Source: Desulfocapsa sp. (GTDB lineage: Bacteria; Desulfobacterota; Desulfobulbia; Desulfobulbales; Desulfocapsaceae). Taken from it: DNA of 10,069 bases. Positions within the stretch are counted from its first letter, which is position 1; each line of letters starts with the position of its first letter. The notes under the pieces were generated by a model, which did no database searches, was not told the DNA's origin, and saw only the letters and a list, made by a program, of their open reading frames with translations. Made by a program: the position numbers and the translations under genes. Shown here in pieces: positions 1 through 7,171 of this stretch. The stretch spans positions 1-10,069 of the forward strand of contig JAOZLI010000078.1 in the NCBI GenBank assembly GCA_029934915.1, in the 5' to 3' direction.

Positions 1-291
1 GCGATTTTACTGATTTAACAATACTCTGCAATCGCTCGCAGGGGCGAGCTCCTACATTAAACATAGTTTAGCTGAGTTTTGATGCTAATCAAGAATGCTT
101 ATGAACCATTGTTGTTTTGTAGTAATTATTCTTTGAGCATGTCTTTAAACATAGATTCTAATTTGGTAGAAGAATATCACTGGTACAGTGTGGCGCAAGA
201 GAAAAGTTTGTAAATAAAAATGTTTTTGTTCTGTTAGCGAATTGGTATTGTATATCTTCGATCTCTTTATGAAATAGTTAACTGTGGGAAA
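1..291. other. Intergenic/leader region before the operon
   Basis: No convincing gene is seen in this AT-rich stretch. It holds a REP-like hairpin near its left end (described separately) and a dyad, TAAAC-ATA-GTTTA, at 58-70. The word TTAAACATAG occurs at 57-66 and again at 145-154. It must contain the promoter of the downstream nine-gene operon if that operon starts here. The best guess I can offer is TTGTTC at 226-231 with TGTATA at 249-254, spaced by 17 bases, which is a poor match to a sigma-70 promoter. A 43-codon open frame (82-213) is not supported as a gene. The first bases could belong to the end of an upstream gene, but this cannot be decided. Confidence 0.5.
34..55 (-). repeat. 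REP-like hairpin with GTAG tetranucleotide
   Basis: Read on the minus strand, this element is GTAG followed by GA and a perfect 6-bp hairpin: GCTCGC, loop CCCT, GCGAGC (stem arms at 44-49 and 34-39, GTAG at 55-52). A conserved GTAG next to a GC-rich hairpin is the hallmark of REP sequences mobilised by REP-associated tyrosine transposases (RAYTs), and the wording TGTAGGAGC resembles the common REPs of pseudomonads and other proteobacteria. It stands out as a GC-rich island in AT-rich DNA. Only one copy is present here, so its repetitive nature is inferred from its form. Confidence 0.55.
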
Positions 292-735
292 ATGGCTAGT
301 AAAAACTTGAAAAAACTAACCGGGTTCAGCCTGGAAGATTTACTTCCACACCGTGGGAATATGCTGTTACTGGATGATGTTCTGGAAGTGGACGAGGAAC
401 ATGCCCTTACAGAAGCTGTATTGGGAAAATCATGTCCTTTGTCTGATGAAAATGGTGTGCAACCCTTGATTATGGTGGAACTTGCGGCACAGACTGCAGG
501 GGTCTGTAACGGTTTGACCCGAATAAAAGAAGAAGGGGAAGATTCAAGTAAGCTGGGATGGCTGGTGGGGGTGAAGCGGGCGCAGTTTACTATAGATGTA
601 ATTCCGTTTGGCAGTCTTCTTATGATACGCTCGGCTAATACGCATGAGTTCGATATGTTACGCGAGGTCTCTTGTGTTGTTCATCTGCAAGGTGACTTGA
701 TCGGTGAGATTACTCTTCAACTAATTCAGGCCTGA
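292..735 (+). CDS. 3-hydroxyacyl-ACP dehydratase, hotdog fold, ApeP-like
   Basis: Predicted to dehydrate 3-hydroxyacyl-ACP to trans-2-enoyl-ACP in the cytoplasm, the step that creates each double bond of a polyene chain. The 147-residue length fits a single hotdog domain. LLPHRGNMLLLD (residues 17-28) matches the FabZ/FabA-type catalytic histidine segment, with His20. PLIMVELAAQTAGV (58-71) is the central helix carrying the acidic residue (Glu63) and the following AAQ. ApeP-type dehydratases of aryl-polyene clusters share the PHR.-MLLLD pattern, and the neighbouring ketoreductase, LolA and DUF3261 genes support that assignment over a housekeeping FabZ. The start has a weak purine-rich stretch (GTGGGAAA) just before it. 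It is the first gene of the plus-strand run, 87 bases before the ketoreductase. No partner ketosynthase is in view. General role is secure; the exact substrate is inferred. Confidence 0.85.
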   Translation: MASKNLKKLTGFSLEDLLPHRGNMLLLDDVLEVDEEHALTEAVLGKSCPLSDENGVQPLIMVELAAQTAGVCNGLTRIKEEGEDSSKLGWLVGVKRAQFTIDVIPFGSLLMIRSANTHEFDMLREVSCVVHLQGDLIGEITLQLIQA

Positions 736-798
736 TTGTCAGCGTTGTAAATGCTCAGTCAGATTTATGCAGAAAAAACGACCAAATACCCCGGTACC

Positions 799-817
799 AA
801 ATTGTTTGCAATTTTTT
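799..817 (+). terminator. Weak hairpin plus T-run before ketoreductase gene
   Basis: AAATTG (799-804), loop TTTG, CAATTT (809-814) forms a perfect 6-bp stem directly followed by three more T residues. It sits in the 87-base gap between the dehydratase and the ketoreductase, the longest gap inside the operon. The form is that of an intrinsic terminator or attenuator, but the stem has only one G-C pair and is probably too weak to terminate strongly. It may only reduce read-through, or mean nothing. Confidence 0.22.
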
Positions 818-822
818 AACCG

Positions 823-1587
823 ATGAACACAGAAATGGTGTCAAAAAACATGAGTGATGAAAACAAACAAAGAATAGCCATAATAACAGGTGCTGCAAAA
901 GGAATAGGCAGAGCCATTGCCGTAGAACTTGCAAAGCACAACTATTATACAGTTATCAATTATCTATCCGATAAAAACGGGGCAGAAGAAACCCTGAAAC
1001 AAGTGATAGCTGCCGGAAGCGACGGTGAAATCAACGGTTTCGACGTACGGGATGGGAAAGAAACAGAAAAAATAATAGATGATATCGTTGATCGTCTTGG
1101 ACAAATTGATGTCCTGGTCAATAATGCAGGAATTATAAAAGATGGACTCTTTATGATGATGGAGCCGGAAAATTGGCAGGCGGTGGTAGATACAAGTCTG
1201 AACGGCTTTTATAATATGACCCGGCCGGTTATCGAAAAAATGGTTCGCAATCGAAGTGGTGTTGTCGTTTCTATTTCCTCCGCCTCATCCCTTTTGCCTA
1301 ATCGTGGACAGGCTAACTATTCTGCAGCCAAGGCAGGGCTTAATGCTGCAAGTAGGGTGGTGGCATCAGAGGTTGCACGTCTTGGTATTCGGGTAAATGT
1401 TGTTGCCCCTGGTTTGATCGAAACTGATATGATAGCTGATGCCCCTAAAGATCATATTAAAACGCTGATCCCCATGGCCAGAATCGGCAAGCCGGAAGAG
1501 GTGGCGAAGGTCGTACGTTTCCTCTGCTCAGAGGATGCCTCATATATGACCGGACAGATTCTCTCTGTAAACGGTGGAATGTGTTGA
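823..1587 (+). CDS. 3-oxoacyl-ACP reductase, SDR family (FabG/ApeQ-like)
   Basis: Predicted NADPH-dependent short-chain dehydrogenase that reduces 3-ketoacyl-ACP to 3-hydroxyacyl-ACP, the step before dehydration. Classical SDR landmarks are all present: the cofactor-binding TGAAKGIG at residues 22-29, NNAG at 100-103, catalytic Asn127, Ser153, Tyr166 and Lys170 (the YSAAK pentad), and a C-terminal region ending in TGQILSVNGG typical of FabG. At 254 residues it is the usual length. The start is uncertain. ATG at 823 has no clear ribosome binding site, and in-frame ATGs at 835 and 850 would shorten the unusually long tail before the Rossmann motif; 850 is quite possible. The stop overlaps the next gene's start as TGATG, so translation is probably coupled. 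The context with an ApeP-like dehydratase points to ApeQ-like function in polyene chain building. Confidence 0.9.
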   Translation: MNTEMVSKNMSDENKQRIAIITGAAKGIGRAIAVELAKHNYYTVINYLSDKNGAEETLKQVIAAGSDGEINGFDVRDGKETEKIIDDIVDRLGQIDVLVNNAGIIKDGLFMMMEPENWQAVVDTSLNGFYNMTRPVIEKMVRNRSGVVVSISSASSLLPNRGQANYSAAKAGLNAASRVVASEVARLGIRVNVVAPGLIETDMIADAPKDHIKTLIPMARIGKPEEVAKVVRFLCSEDASYMTGQILSVNGGMC

Positions 1588-2165
1588 TGAAAGTTTTTTG
1601 TTCTCTTCTTTTTCTGCTCTTCTTTTCCTTTTCTGCAGCGTATGCGAAATCTCCTGTGCATGTGGAATCTGTGCAGGCCGATTTCACTCAGGAAAAAAAT
1701 CTTCCAATTCTTGCACGTCCTCTTTTCTCCACAGGAAGGTTTCTTTTTCAGGCTCCAGATTCCCTGCGCTGGGAATATTTTTCTCCGCTTCCTTCGGTGC
1801 TACTTATGGATCATGGGCAGGTTCGTAAATTTGTGAAGAATAATGATCTCTTCACAGAAGAGCAGGGGATGGGATTGGACGCTATGCAGGTGGTTCTTCA
1901 GGAAATAACCGGTTGGTTGGATGGTGAGATAACCGATACCGCAACATTTCTCGCTGAACGACGGGATGAAAAGACGATTGTTCTCACCCCTAAGAAGCCA
2001 GCCTTTGCTAAAATCATATCTCGGATTGTCTTGATAGTCGTCGATGAGTCTGGGCTTATGGAATCTGTAACTATCCACGAAGGTGAAAATTCCTTCACTC
2101 GAATGGTTTTTACAAATTCTGTGCTTAATACCACAATTCCAGCTGCACGGTTTACAACGCCATGA
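1587..2165 (+). CDS. LolA-like outer-membrane lipoprotein carrier (ApeL-like)
   Basis: Secreted periplasmic protein of the LolA/LolB-fold family. Residues 1-20 form a signal peptide (Lys2, a hydrophobic core, then AYA before a likely signal peptidase I cut at Ala20). The mature start has ADFTQEK followed by the GRFLFQAPDSLRWEY region, the conserved N-terminal strand pattern of LolA. At 192 residues it has the family's usual length. In known aryl-polyene clusters a LolA-like protein (ApeL) is encoded beside a DUF3261 lipoprotein (ApeN) and is thought to help carry the hydrophobic product across the periplasm; the same pair is found here. ATG 1587 is preferred over GTG 1581 because it forms a TGATG junction with the ketoreductase stop and has GGTGGA upstream. 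The stop overlaps the next start (ATGA). A dedicated role rather than general lipoprotein sorting is inferred from context. Confidence 0.85.
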   Translation: MKVFCSLLFLLFFSFSAAYAKSPVHVESVQADFTQEKNLPILARPLFSTGRFLFQAPDSLRWEYFSPLPSVLLMDHGQVRKFVKNNDLFTEEQGMGLDAMQVVLQEITGWLDGEITDTATFLAERRDEKTIVLTPKKPAFAKIISRIVLIVVDESGLMESVTIHEGENSFTRMVFTNSVLNTTIPAARFTTP

Positions 2166-2827
2166 AAGCTCTCGGGGTAGTTTTGCTTCTGTTTTTGCTA
2201 TCCTCCTGTATGCTCAATGAGTCTGTTTACCTGCCGGAACTCAAACCGTTTTCCTCTGCAGAAAAGGTTGGCATAACTTGTGAAAACGCATTTGTGCAGG
2301 AGCCATGGCAATTTGTCCACTCCATACATTTTGAGATGGTAAAGGGGCATGGGACAACCGTTGTGGGTGTTACTGTCCTCGACGAGGAAACAATAAAAGT
2401 AGCGCTGATGGGTGTGGAAGGTTTTATACTCTTTGAGGCAGAACAGCTGCTGGGGAAAGATATTCATGTCCGCAGAGCATTGCCGCCCTTTGACAAATCA
2501 GGATTTGCGGCAGGCCTGATGCGCGATGTGCAAACACTGTTTGTTCCCCCTAAAGGATCAAAACAACTTCTGGTAGAGGGTTCGAATGAGATACCTGTAT
2601 GCCGTTATTTGGAAGAAGGGCAGGTTACTGATATTTTTCCAGAACAGGATAGTTGGTATAAAATTAATATCTACGGTATAGATAAAGAACTAAGTCGAAC
2701 CCTTATTGTTGAGGAATTCGTTGAAGTCGACGGTAGAAGGTTACCTGAAGTATTTCAACTAACTGCTCTTGGCAATTTGGGCTATGTTTTACATATGAAA
2801 TTACTGAGTGCAGAAAGAATTCAATAA
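2162..2827 (+). CDS. DUF3261-type lipoprotein (ApeN-like)
   Basis: A 221-residue lipoprotein. The N-terminus has Lys2, a hydrophobic stretch and a lipobox LSSC with the acylated cysteine at residue 16. The +2 residue is Met rather than Asp, so outer-membrane sorting is expected if the usual rule holds. The body resembles DUF3261, with the VVGVTVLDEETIKVALMG stretch followed by FILFEAE. The fit is by pattern only. Proteins of this family are regular members of aryl-polyene clusters, where they are linked with the LolA-like carrier and an MMPL exporter in placing the pigment in the outer membrane. The function is not established biochemically as far as I know. The start codon overlaps the stop of the LolA gene by four bases (ATGA), which makes joint translation likely. 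Confidence 0.75.
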   Translation: MKALGVVLLLFLLSSCMLNESVYLPELKPFSSAEKVGITCENAFVQEPWQFVHSIHFEMVKGHGTTVVGVTVLDEETIKVALMGVEGFILFEAEQLLGKDIHVRRALPPFDKSGFAAGLMRDVQTLFVPPKGSKQLLVEGSNEIPVCRYLEEGQVTDIFPEQDSWYKINIYGIDKELSRTLIVEEFVEVDGRRLPEVFQLTALGNLGYVLHMKLLSAERIQ

Positions 2828-2838
2828 CACAAAAAAAT

Positions 2839-4101
2839 ATGAAATTTAAACTAATATATCCCAAATGGGCCAAACTCTTCCGGCAGACCGAGTTTCATTT
2901 GCCTCCCCATGGCCCTGTAGTTTTTGCAGCCGCCTTACCTGATTATGTGGATGTTGTTTTTACCGATGAAAATCTGGAAACAATTGATTTTGATGAAGAT
3001 GTGGATATGGTCGGCATCTCCATGATGCTTACTGTGCAGGTCAAACGTGGTTGGGAAATAGCAGATCTGTATCGTAAAAAAGGTGTTAAAGTAATTTTTG
3101 GTGGTATTGCCACCATGCTTCACGCCGAAGAAACCATGCAGCACGCCGATTCCGTTTTTCTGGGAGAAGCAGAAAGCCGTATGGAAACAGTGCTGCAAGA
3201 TTTTAGAAATGGTGAGCTTAAACCCTGCTACGATTATATGGATAACCGTCCTGATATCGCACTGGTGGGTCCTGCTAGAAGAGATATTCTCAACCGGGAA
3301 CTCTATAATTATAAAGGCGTGCAGATGGTTGATCTGGTGCATGCTTCCAGGGGCTGCAGGTTTAATTGTTATCCCTGTGCCGTTTCTTATCTGGGAGGTC
3401 GGGATTTCAGACCAAGACCCGTTGATCAGGCAGTGGCCGAAATGGCCGGGATCGACAATAACCGTATGTTTATTGTCGATAACTCTCTGGCACAGGACAG
3501 CCAGTGGGAAAAGGATCTTTTTCGGGAGATGATTCCTTTAAAAAAGAAATGGTGCTCGCATCCCATAGAAGATAAACCGGAAATTCTTGATCTGGCAGCA
3601 CAGGCCGGGGCATGGTATGTGTATCAGGCGGTTTTTGATACTTCGGATTATATCCGTGAGCGTATAAAACGCTATCATGATCATGGTATCGGTGTTGAGG
3701 GTACCATTTTACTGGGGCTTGATAGTCACAGTGAAGAATATATCCTGGAACTGATTGATTTCCTGCTTGATATTGAACTTGACCTGGCAGAGTTTACTGT
3801 CCTCACTCCTTTTCCCCATACTAAGGCCTATGACGATCTGGTAAAACAAAACAGGATACTCTCCCAGGACTGGAATGATTTCTCCGCCGATAAAGTGGTA
3901 TACCAGCCGAAACAGATGAGCCCGGAACGTCTGCAGGAACTCCTCGATCTTGCCTGGAGCAGGTTTTACGGCGACGAATCGCAGGAGATGAAGATGTTTA
4001 AACTCTTCAGACAGGTGGTTGACAAAGAGATGGTCGACGGAACCTACAAGCCTCGCAACAGAGAGCTTGCCACACAGGCATTTGGCAGGAAACTGGGCTG
4101 A
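2839..4101 (+). CDS. B12-binding domain radical SAM protein
   Basis: A 420-residue cytoplasmic protein with the two-domain plan of cobalamin-dependent radical SAM enzymes. Residues about 1-140 form a Rossmann-like B12-binding domain: VDMVGISMML, VIFGGIATMLHAEE and FLGEAE match the GG-x-H-x-x-x-x-GE pattern of the BchE/HpnJ-like group. The DxHxxG motif of base-off B12 proteins is not seen, as usual in this class. The radical SAM domain follows, with the 4Fe-4S cysteines 173, 177 and 180 in GCRFNCYPC. The residue before the last cysteine is Pro where an aromatic is common. GTILLGLDSHSEEY and TPFPHTKAYDDL are typical later segments. Members of this class methylate or rearrange unreactive carbons; the substrate here is unknown. 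It lies 11 bases after the lipoprotein gene without a clear ribosome binding site. It is not part of the standard aryl-polyene set I know, so a tailoring role is inferred from position alone. Confidence 0.85.
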   Translation: MKFKLIYPKWAKLFRQTEFHLPPHGPVVFAAALPDYVDVVFTDENLETIDFDEDVDMVGISMMLTVQVKRGWEIADLYRKKGVKVIFGGIATMLHAEETMQHADSVFLGEAESRMETVLQDFRNGELKPCYDYMDNRPDIALVGPARRDILNRELYNYKGVQMVDLVHASRGCRFNCYPCAVSYLGGRDFRPRPVDQAVAEMAGIDNNRMFIVDNSLAQDSQWEKDLFREMIPLKKKWCSHPIEDKPEILDLAAQAGAWYVYQAVFDTSDYIRERIKRYHDHGIGVEGTILLGLDSHSEEYILELIDFLLDIELDLAEFTVLTPFPHTKAYDDLVKQNRILSQDWNDFSADKVVYQPKQMSPERLQELLDLAWSRFYGDESQEMKMFKLFRQVVDKEMVDGTYKPRNRELATQAFGRKLG

Positions 4102-4102
4102 G

Positions 4103-5452
4103 ATGAAATCGCTGTGTGCAGATCTTTTCCAGGAGATGAAAGATTCCCGGCAGGAGTTTATTGCCGGAGGAAGCACCCGAAAAGAGATTTGTCAGTTGGC
4201 CGCAAGATTTTCTTCCTGTTTTCTCGAGCTTGATTCGGATGTTCCCATTTGTCTTGCCGCAGAAGACAGAGCTGTAATCGCAGCAACTCTTCTGGCTGCA
4301 GTTGCCACTGGCCGAGTGCTCACCTTTCCCCATAGTTTTTCTGCACGAGCACTCCGGCAGATGCAGGAATTAACCGGATTCACCACAGCAATTGTGGATG
4401 TGCATCGAGAGCTTGCCCATGGTACTCAATGTATTAGCCCTGAAGATGTGCAGGATTTTTCCCCACTGAACTTTTCTGATCTTCAGGTGGATCCCGATGC
4501 AGAACTGCTCAAGCTCTTCACCGGTGGTTCCACTGGAGCTGCGAAAATCTGGTCAAAAAGTGTGAAAAATGTTTTTGACGAGGCGCAATTTATGGCTTTG
4601 CGTTATGCAATCTGTAGGTCGGATACAATTGTCGCGACAATCACCCCCTATCATATTTACGGCCTGCTTTTCTCGGTGCTGATTCCACTTGTAGCGCAGG
4701 CTCGCATTATTGCCGCAAGCCCATCATTTCCTGCAGAAATTTCAACATCTGTCGCACACTATTCAGCCACAATCCTTGCCAGTGTACCGGCACATTATCG
4801 TGCCTTGCAAAGCCGTAGTCTGCATACAAGCCTTCGTCTTGCTTTCTCCTCTGCCGGAATGTTGCCCGAAGAAGATGGTCGCAACTTTTGTGCGCAGAAT
4901 AGCATTGATATTGTAGAGGTGTATGGCTCAACAGAGACAGGAGGCCTTGCCTCGAGAAATAGAAACAGTGGGGAACAATTTTTTACCCCTCTTCAACCTG
5001 TAACCTGGCAGATACAAGATGAACGGCTTTATGTGCGTTCTCCTTTTTTATCTTCCGATGTACCCGTCGATTCGGATAATTGGTTTTTATCCGGTGACCG
5101 TGTGCAACAGCAGGATGGCCAAAGTTTTTCTCTTCATGGCAGAGCCGATGCCATCACAAAAGTAGCCGGGGAACGGGTCGATCTTGATGAGATACGTGAT
5201 CTGCTGCAAAAACAAAAGGGTGTTGCCGAGTGTGTTGTGGTGCCACTTGCCGACAGGGGAGGGCGTGGAAACCGCATTGCCGCTCTCCTACGAAACGAAG
5301 AGGAAGAACTTGATCTTGCTCCCATTAAACTTATGCTGTCTCTTTCACTTGAACCCGCTGCCATGCCGAAAATCATCAGGGTTGTGTCATATATCCCGCT
5401 AAAAGAAAACGGAAAATATGATAGAGATGCAATAATTCAACTTTTGTCCTAA
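4103..5452 (+). CDS. AMP-forming acyl/aryl-CoA (ACP) ligase, ApeH-like
   Basis: A 449-residue adenylate-forming enzyme that should activate a carboxylic acid as acyl-AMP and pass it to CoA or an acyl carrier protein. The family signatures are in order: the phosphate loop FTGGSTGAAK at 139-148, YGSTETGG from 274, SGD at 330-332 with GRADAITK after it, and a C-terminal PLKENGKYDR carrying the catalytic Lys438. The length is short for an acyl-CoA synthetase but fits the ligases of aryl-polyene clusters (ApeH type), which are thought to load the aromatic starter. A longer frame from TTG 4019 exists, but it would overlap the radical SAM gene by 83 bases. ATG 4103 begins one base after that gene's TGA and gives a normal N-terminus. 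Substrate (4-hydroxybenzoate-like aryl acid or a fatty acid) cannot be read from the sequence. Confidence 0.85.
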   Translation: MKSLCADLFQEMKDSRQEFIAGGSTRKEICQLAARFSSCFLELDSDVPICLAAEDRAVIAATLLAAVATGRVLTFPHSFSARALRQMQELTGFTTAIVDVHRELAHGTQCISPEDVQDFSPLNFSDLQVDPDAELLKLFTGGSTGAAKIWSKSVKNVFDEAQFMALRYAICRSDTIVATITPYHIYGLLFSVLIPLVAQARIIAASPSFPAEISTSVAHYSATILASVPAHYRALQSRSLHTSLRLAFSSAGMLPEEDGRNFCAQNSIDIVEVYGSTETGGLASRNRNSGEQFFTPLQPVTWQIQDERLYVRSPFLSSDVPVDSDNWFLSGDRVQQQDGQSFSLHGRADAITKVAGERVDLDEIRDLLQKQKGVAECVVVPLADRGGRGNRIAALLRNEEEELDLAPIKLMLSLSLEPAAMPKIIRVVSYIPLKENGKYDRDAIIQLLS

Positions 5453-5458
5453 GAAACC

Positions 5459-7171
5459 TTGTCTTCATCAGCCCTCTCTCTATTAGCAAAATCCTCCGTG
5501 GCCGGATATGAAAATCTGGCTGTCTGGGCAGATCTCCTTGATGCCATAAATGTTTTTCCTGTGGCCGATGGCGATACCGGAGCCAACCTTCGTATCAGTC
5601 TCGCGCCTTTGCGTGATTGTGAGCAAACGTTTTCAGCAAGTGTGGACCAGCTGACCAGTGCTGGTATTGGAAATTCAGGCAATATTGCGGCGGCTTTTCT
5701 CCGAGAATTTTTAAATAGTGAAGGTGGTGGATTAGCCATCCAAGCCGCAAGGGGTAGAGAACAAGCCTATCAGGCCATTCAACAACCCATGGCCGGGACA
5801 ATGCTGGATGTCTTTGATGCGCTTTGTCTACTTTTTGAAAAAGAAGCGAATGGAAAGATGGAATTTTGCAAAGTGCGGAGGGAGTTGCAGGAATCCGTTG
5901 CCAATACTGTGCATTGTTTGCCATCACTCCAGGAAGCAGGAGTGGTTGATTCAGGGGCTTTGGCCATGTTCCTCTTTTTTGATGGTTTTTTTCAACACTA
6001 TCTGCAGAAGAAGAGCGATCCTACTCCGGTTATGGAGTTGTTTTCTGGAAAACTGTCTATTTCGGCATCCTATCATGCAGAGAGTACTGGGGAATACTGC
6101 GTGGAGGCAACGCTTACCACCAATGAACCACGGAAAGAACTGTCGGACCAGATTGCATCCCTTGGGGAAAGCGCTGTTATTGTAATAGATAAGGGCGAAA
6201 CGAAGGTTCATCTGCATACCAGGAATCCTGAGCGCTTACGGGAAGATCTTGCAGCGCTGGGAGCTGTTGTCAACTGGTCCGATGAAGTTATTGATCCGAT
6301 GCACGCTTCTTCCAGGGAAGATTCGTTTTGCGATAATACAATCAGAGTTCTATGCGACGCAGCAGGTTCCCTTCCTTTATCCCTGGCCCGCAAACATGGC
6401 ATCATCCTGCTTGATAGTTATATAGTAACCGCTGAGCAGGCCTTACCGGAAAGTCTCTATTCGCCGGAAAAATTATATTCTCTTATGCGGCATGGCGATA
6501 AAGTCAGTACGGCTCAGGCCTCAAACAGGGAGCGTCATCTGCATTATCAGGCAAGTGTTGCACAGCATAAAAAAATACTCTATCTCTGTGCAGGATCGGC
6601 CTTTACAGGCAACTATTCCGTGGCCTGTTCATGGCAGGAAAAGACTAAAAACAGAGATGATTTTATCATACTCGATAGCGGCGCAGCCTCCGGTCGGCTT
6701 GCTGTCATTGCCCTGCTCACCGCCCGCTATGCGGAAACCGGAGCTGTTGCAGAAGATGTCGTTTCCTTTGCCGAAGATCTGAGTAAACGTGTGCAGGAAC
6801 TTGTCTTTATCGATGATCTAAAATATCTGGTGGCGGGGGGCAGGGTGTCGAAAACAAAGGCCTTCTTTGCCGGGCTGATGCATATGAAACCGGTGATCAG
6901 TCCGTGGGTTGATGGGGTTCGTAAGATGGGAGTGGTACGCAGCCAAAAATCGCAAATTGTTTTTGCTCTTGATCATCTAAAACAGTATATGCAACAGGAC
7001 GAGACTCCACTTATTTTACTGCAATATTCAGATAATAAAGAATGGCTTCGAGAGATGGTGAAACCGCAGTTGCATAGCCTCCTCCCCGAATCTGAAATTT
7101 TACTTGTTCCCTTGTCGCTCACCTCCGGTGTGCATATGGGGCCAGGAACCTGGAGTGTGGCCTATGGATGA
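5459..7171 (+). CDS. DAK2-DegV fusion, FakA-FakB-like fatty acid kinase
   Basis: A 570-residue fusion of two proteins that are separate in Firmicutes. Residues 1-190 are a DAK2 (DhaL-like) kinase domain: NVFPVADGDTGANL carries the metal/ATP-binding aspartates (37 and 39), followed by GIGNSGN (69-75) and VVDSG (162-166). A middle segment (about 200-285) resembles the FakA linker domain with VHLHTRNPE. From about 295 to the end is a DegV/FakB lipid-binding domain: VLCDAAGSLP, VSTAQAS (349-355), FTGNYSVA and FIDDLKYLVAGGRVSK (450-465). FakA with FakB phosphorylates a bound fatty acid to acyl phosphate; the fusion presumably does both in one chain. The start is a TTG with no strong ribosome binding site, 6 bases after the ligase stop. 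There is no ATG before the DGDTG motif, so TTG is likely. Substrate and role in this operon are inferred. Confidence 0.85.
   Translation: MSSSALSLLAKSSVAGYENLAVWADLLDAINVFPVADGDTGANLRISLAPLRDCEQTFSASVDQLTSAGIGNSGNIAAAFLREFLNSEGGGLAIQAARGREQAYQAIQQPMAGTMLDVFDALCLLFEKEANGKMEFCKVRRELQESVANTVHCLPSLQEAGVVDSGALAMFLFFDGFFQHYLQKKSDPTPVMELFSGKLSISASYHAESTGEYCVEATLTTNEPRKELSDQIASLGESAVIVIDKGETKVHLHTRNPERLREDLAALGAVVNWSDEVIDPMHASSREDSFCDNTIRVLCDAAGSLPLSLARKHGIILLDSYIVTAEQALPESLYSPEKLYSLMRHGDKVSTAQASNRERHLHYQASVAQHKKILYLCAGSAFTGNYSVACSWQEKTKNRDDFIILDSGAASGRLAVIALLTARYAETGAVAEDVVSFAEDLSKRVQELVFIDDLKYLVAGGRVSKTKAFFAGLMHMKPVISPWVDGVRKMGVVRSQKSQIVFALDHLKQYMQQDETPLILLQYSDNKEWLREMVKPQLHSLLPESEILLVPLSLTSGVHMGPGTWSVAYG

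Noticed and set aside
1..14. The 14 bases GCGATTTTACTGAT are repeated exactly at 8195-8208 within the acyltransferase gene
   Set aside because: A shared 14-mer somewhere in 10 kb is not unlikely by chance, and the similarity stops there, so it is not evidence for a duplicated acyltransferase upstream.
82..213. A 43-codon open frame starting at ATG 82 with a weak GAG upstream
   Set aside because: No recognisable family, no strong ribosome binding site, and short frames of this size are expected by chance in AT-rich DNA.
2935..3342. Long open frame on the minus strand within the radical SAM gene
   Set aside because: It is antisense to a clearly coding region with conserved motifs and has no family signature.
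4019..4102. N-terminal extension of the AMP ligase from TTG 4019
   Set aside because: It would overlap 83 bases of the radical SAM gene; ATG 4103, directly after the stop, gives a normal domain start.
7104..7163. N-terminal extension of the glycosyltransferase from 7104
   Set aside because: It lies wholly within the previous gene, while ATG 7164 has a ribosome binding site and the usual distance to the IPVYN strand.
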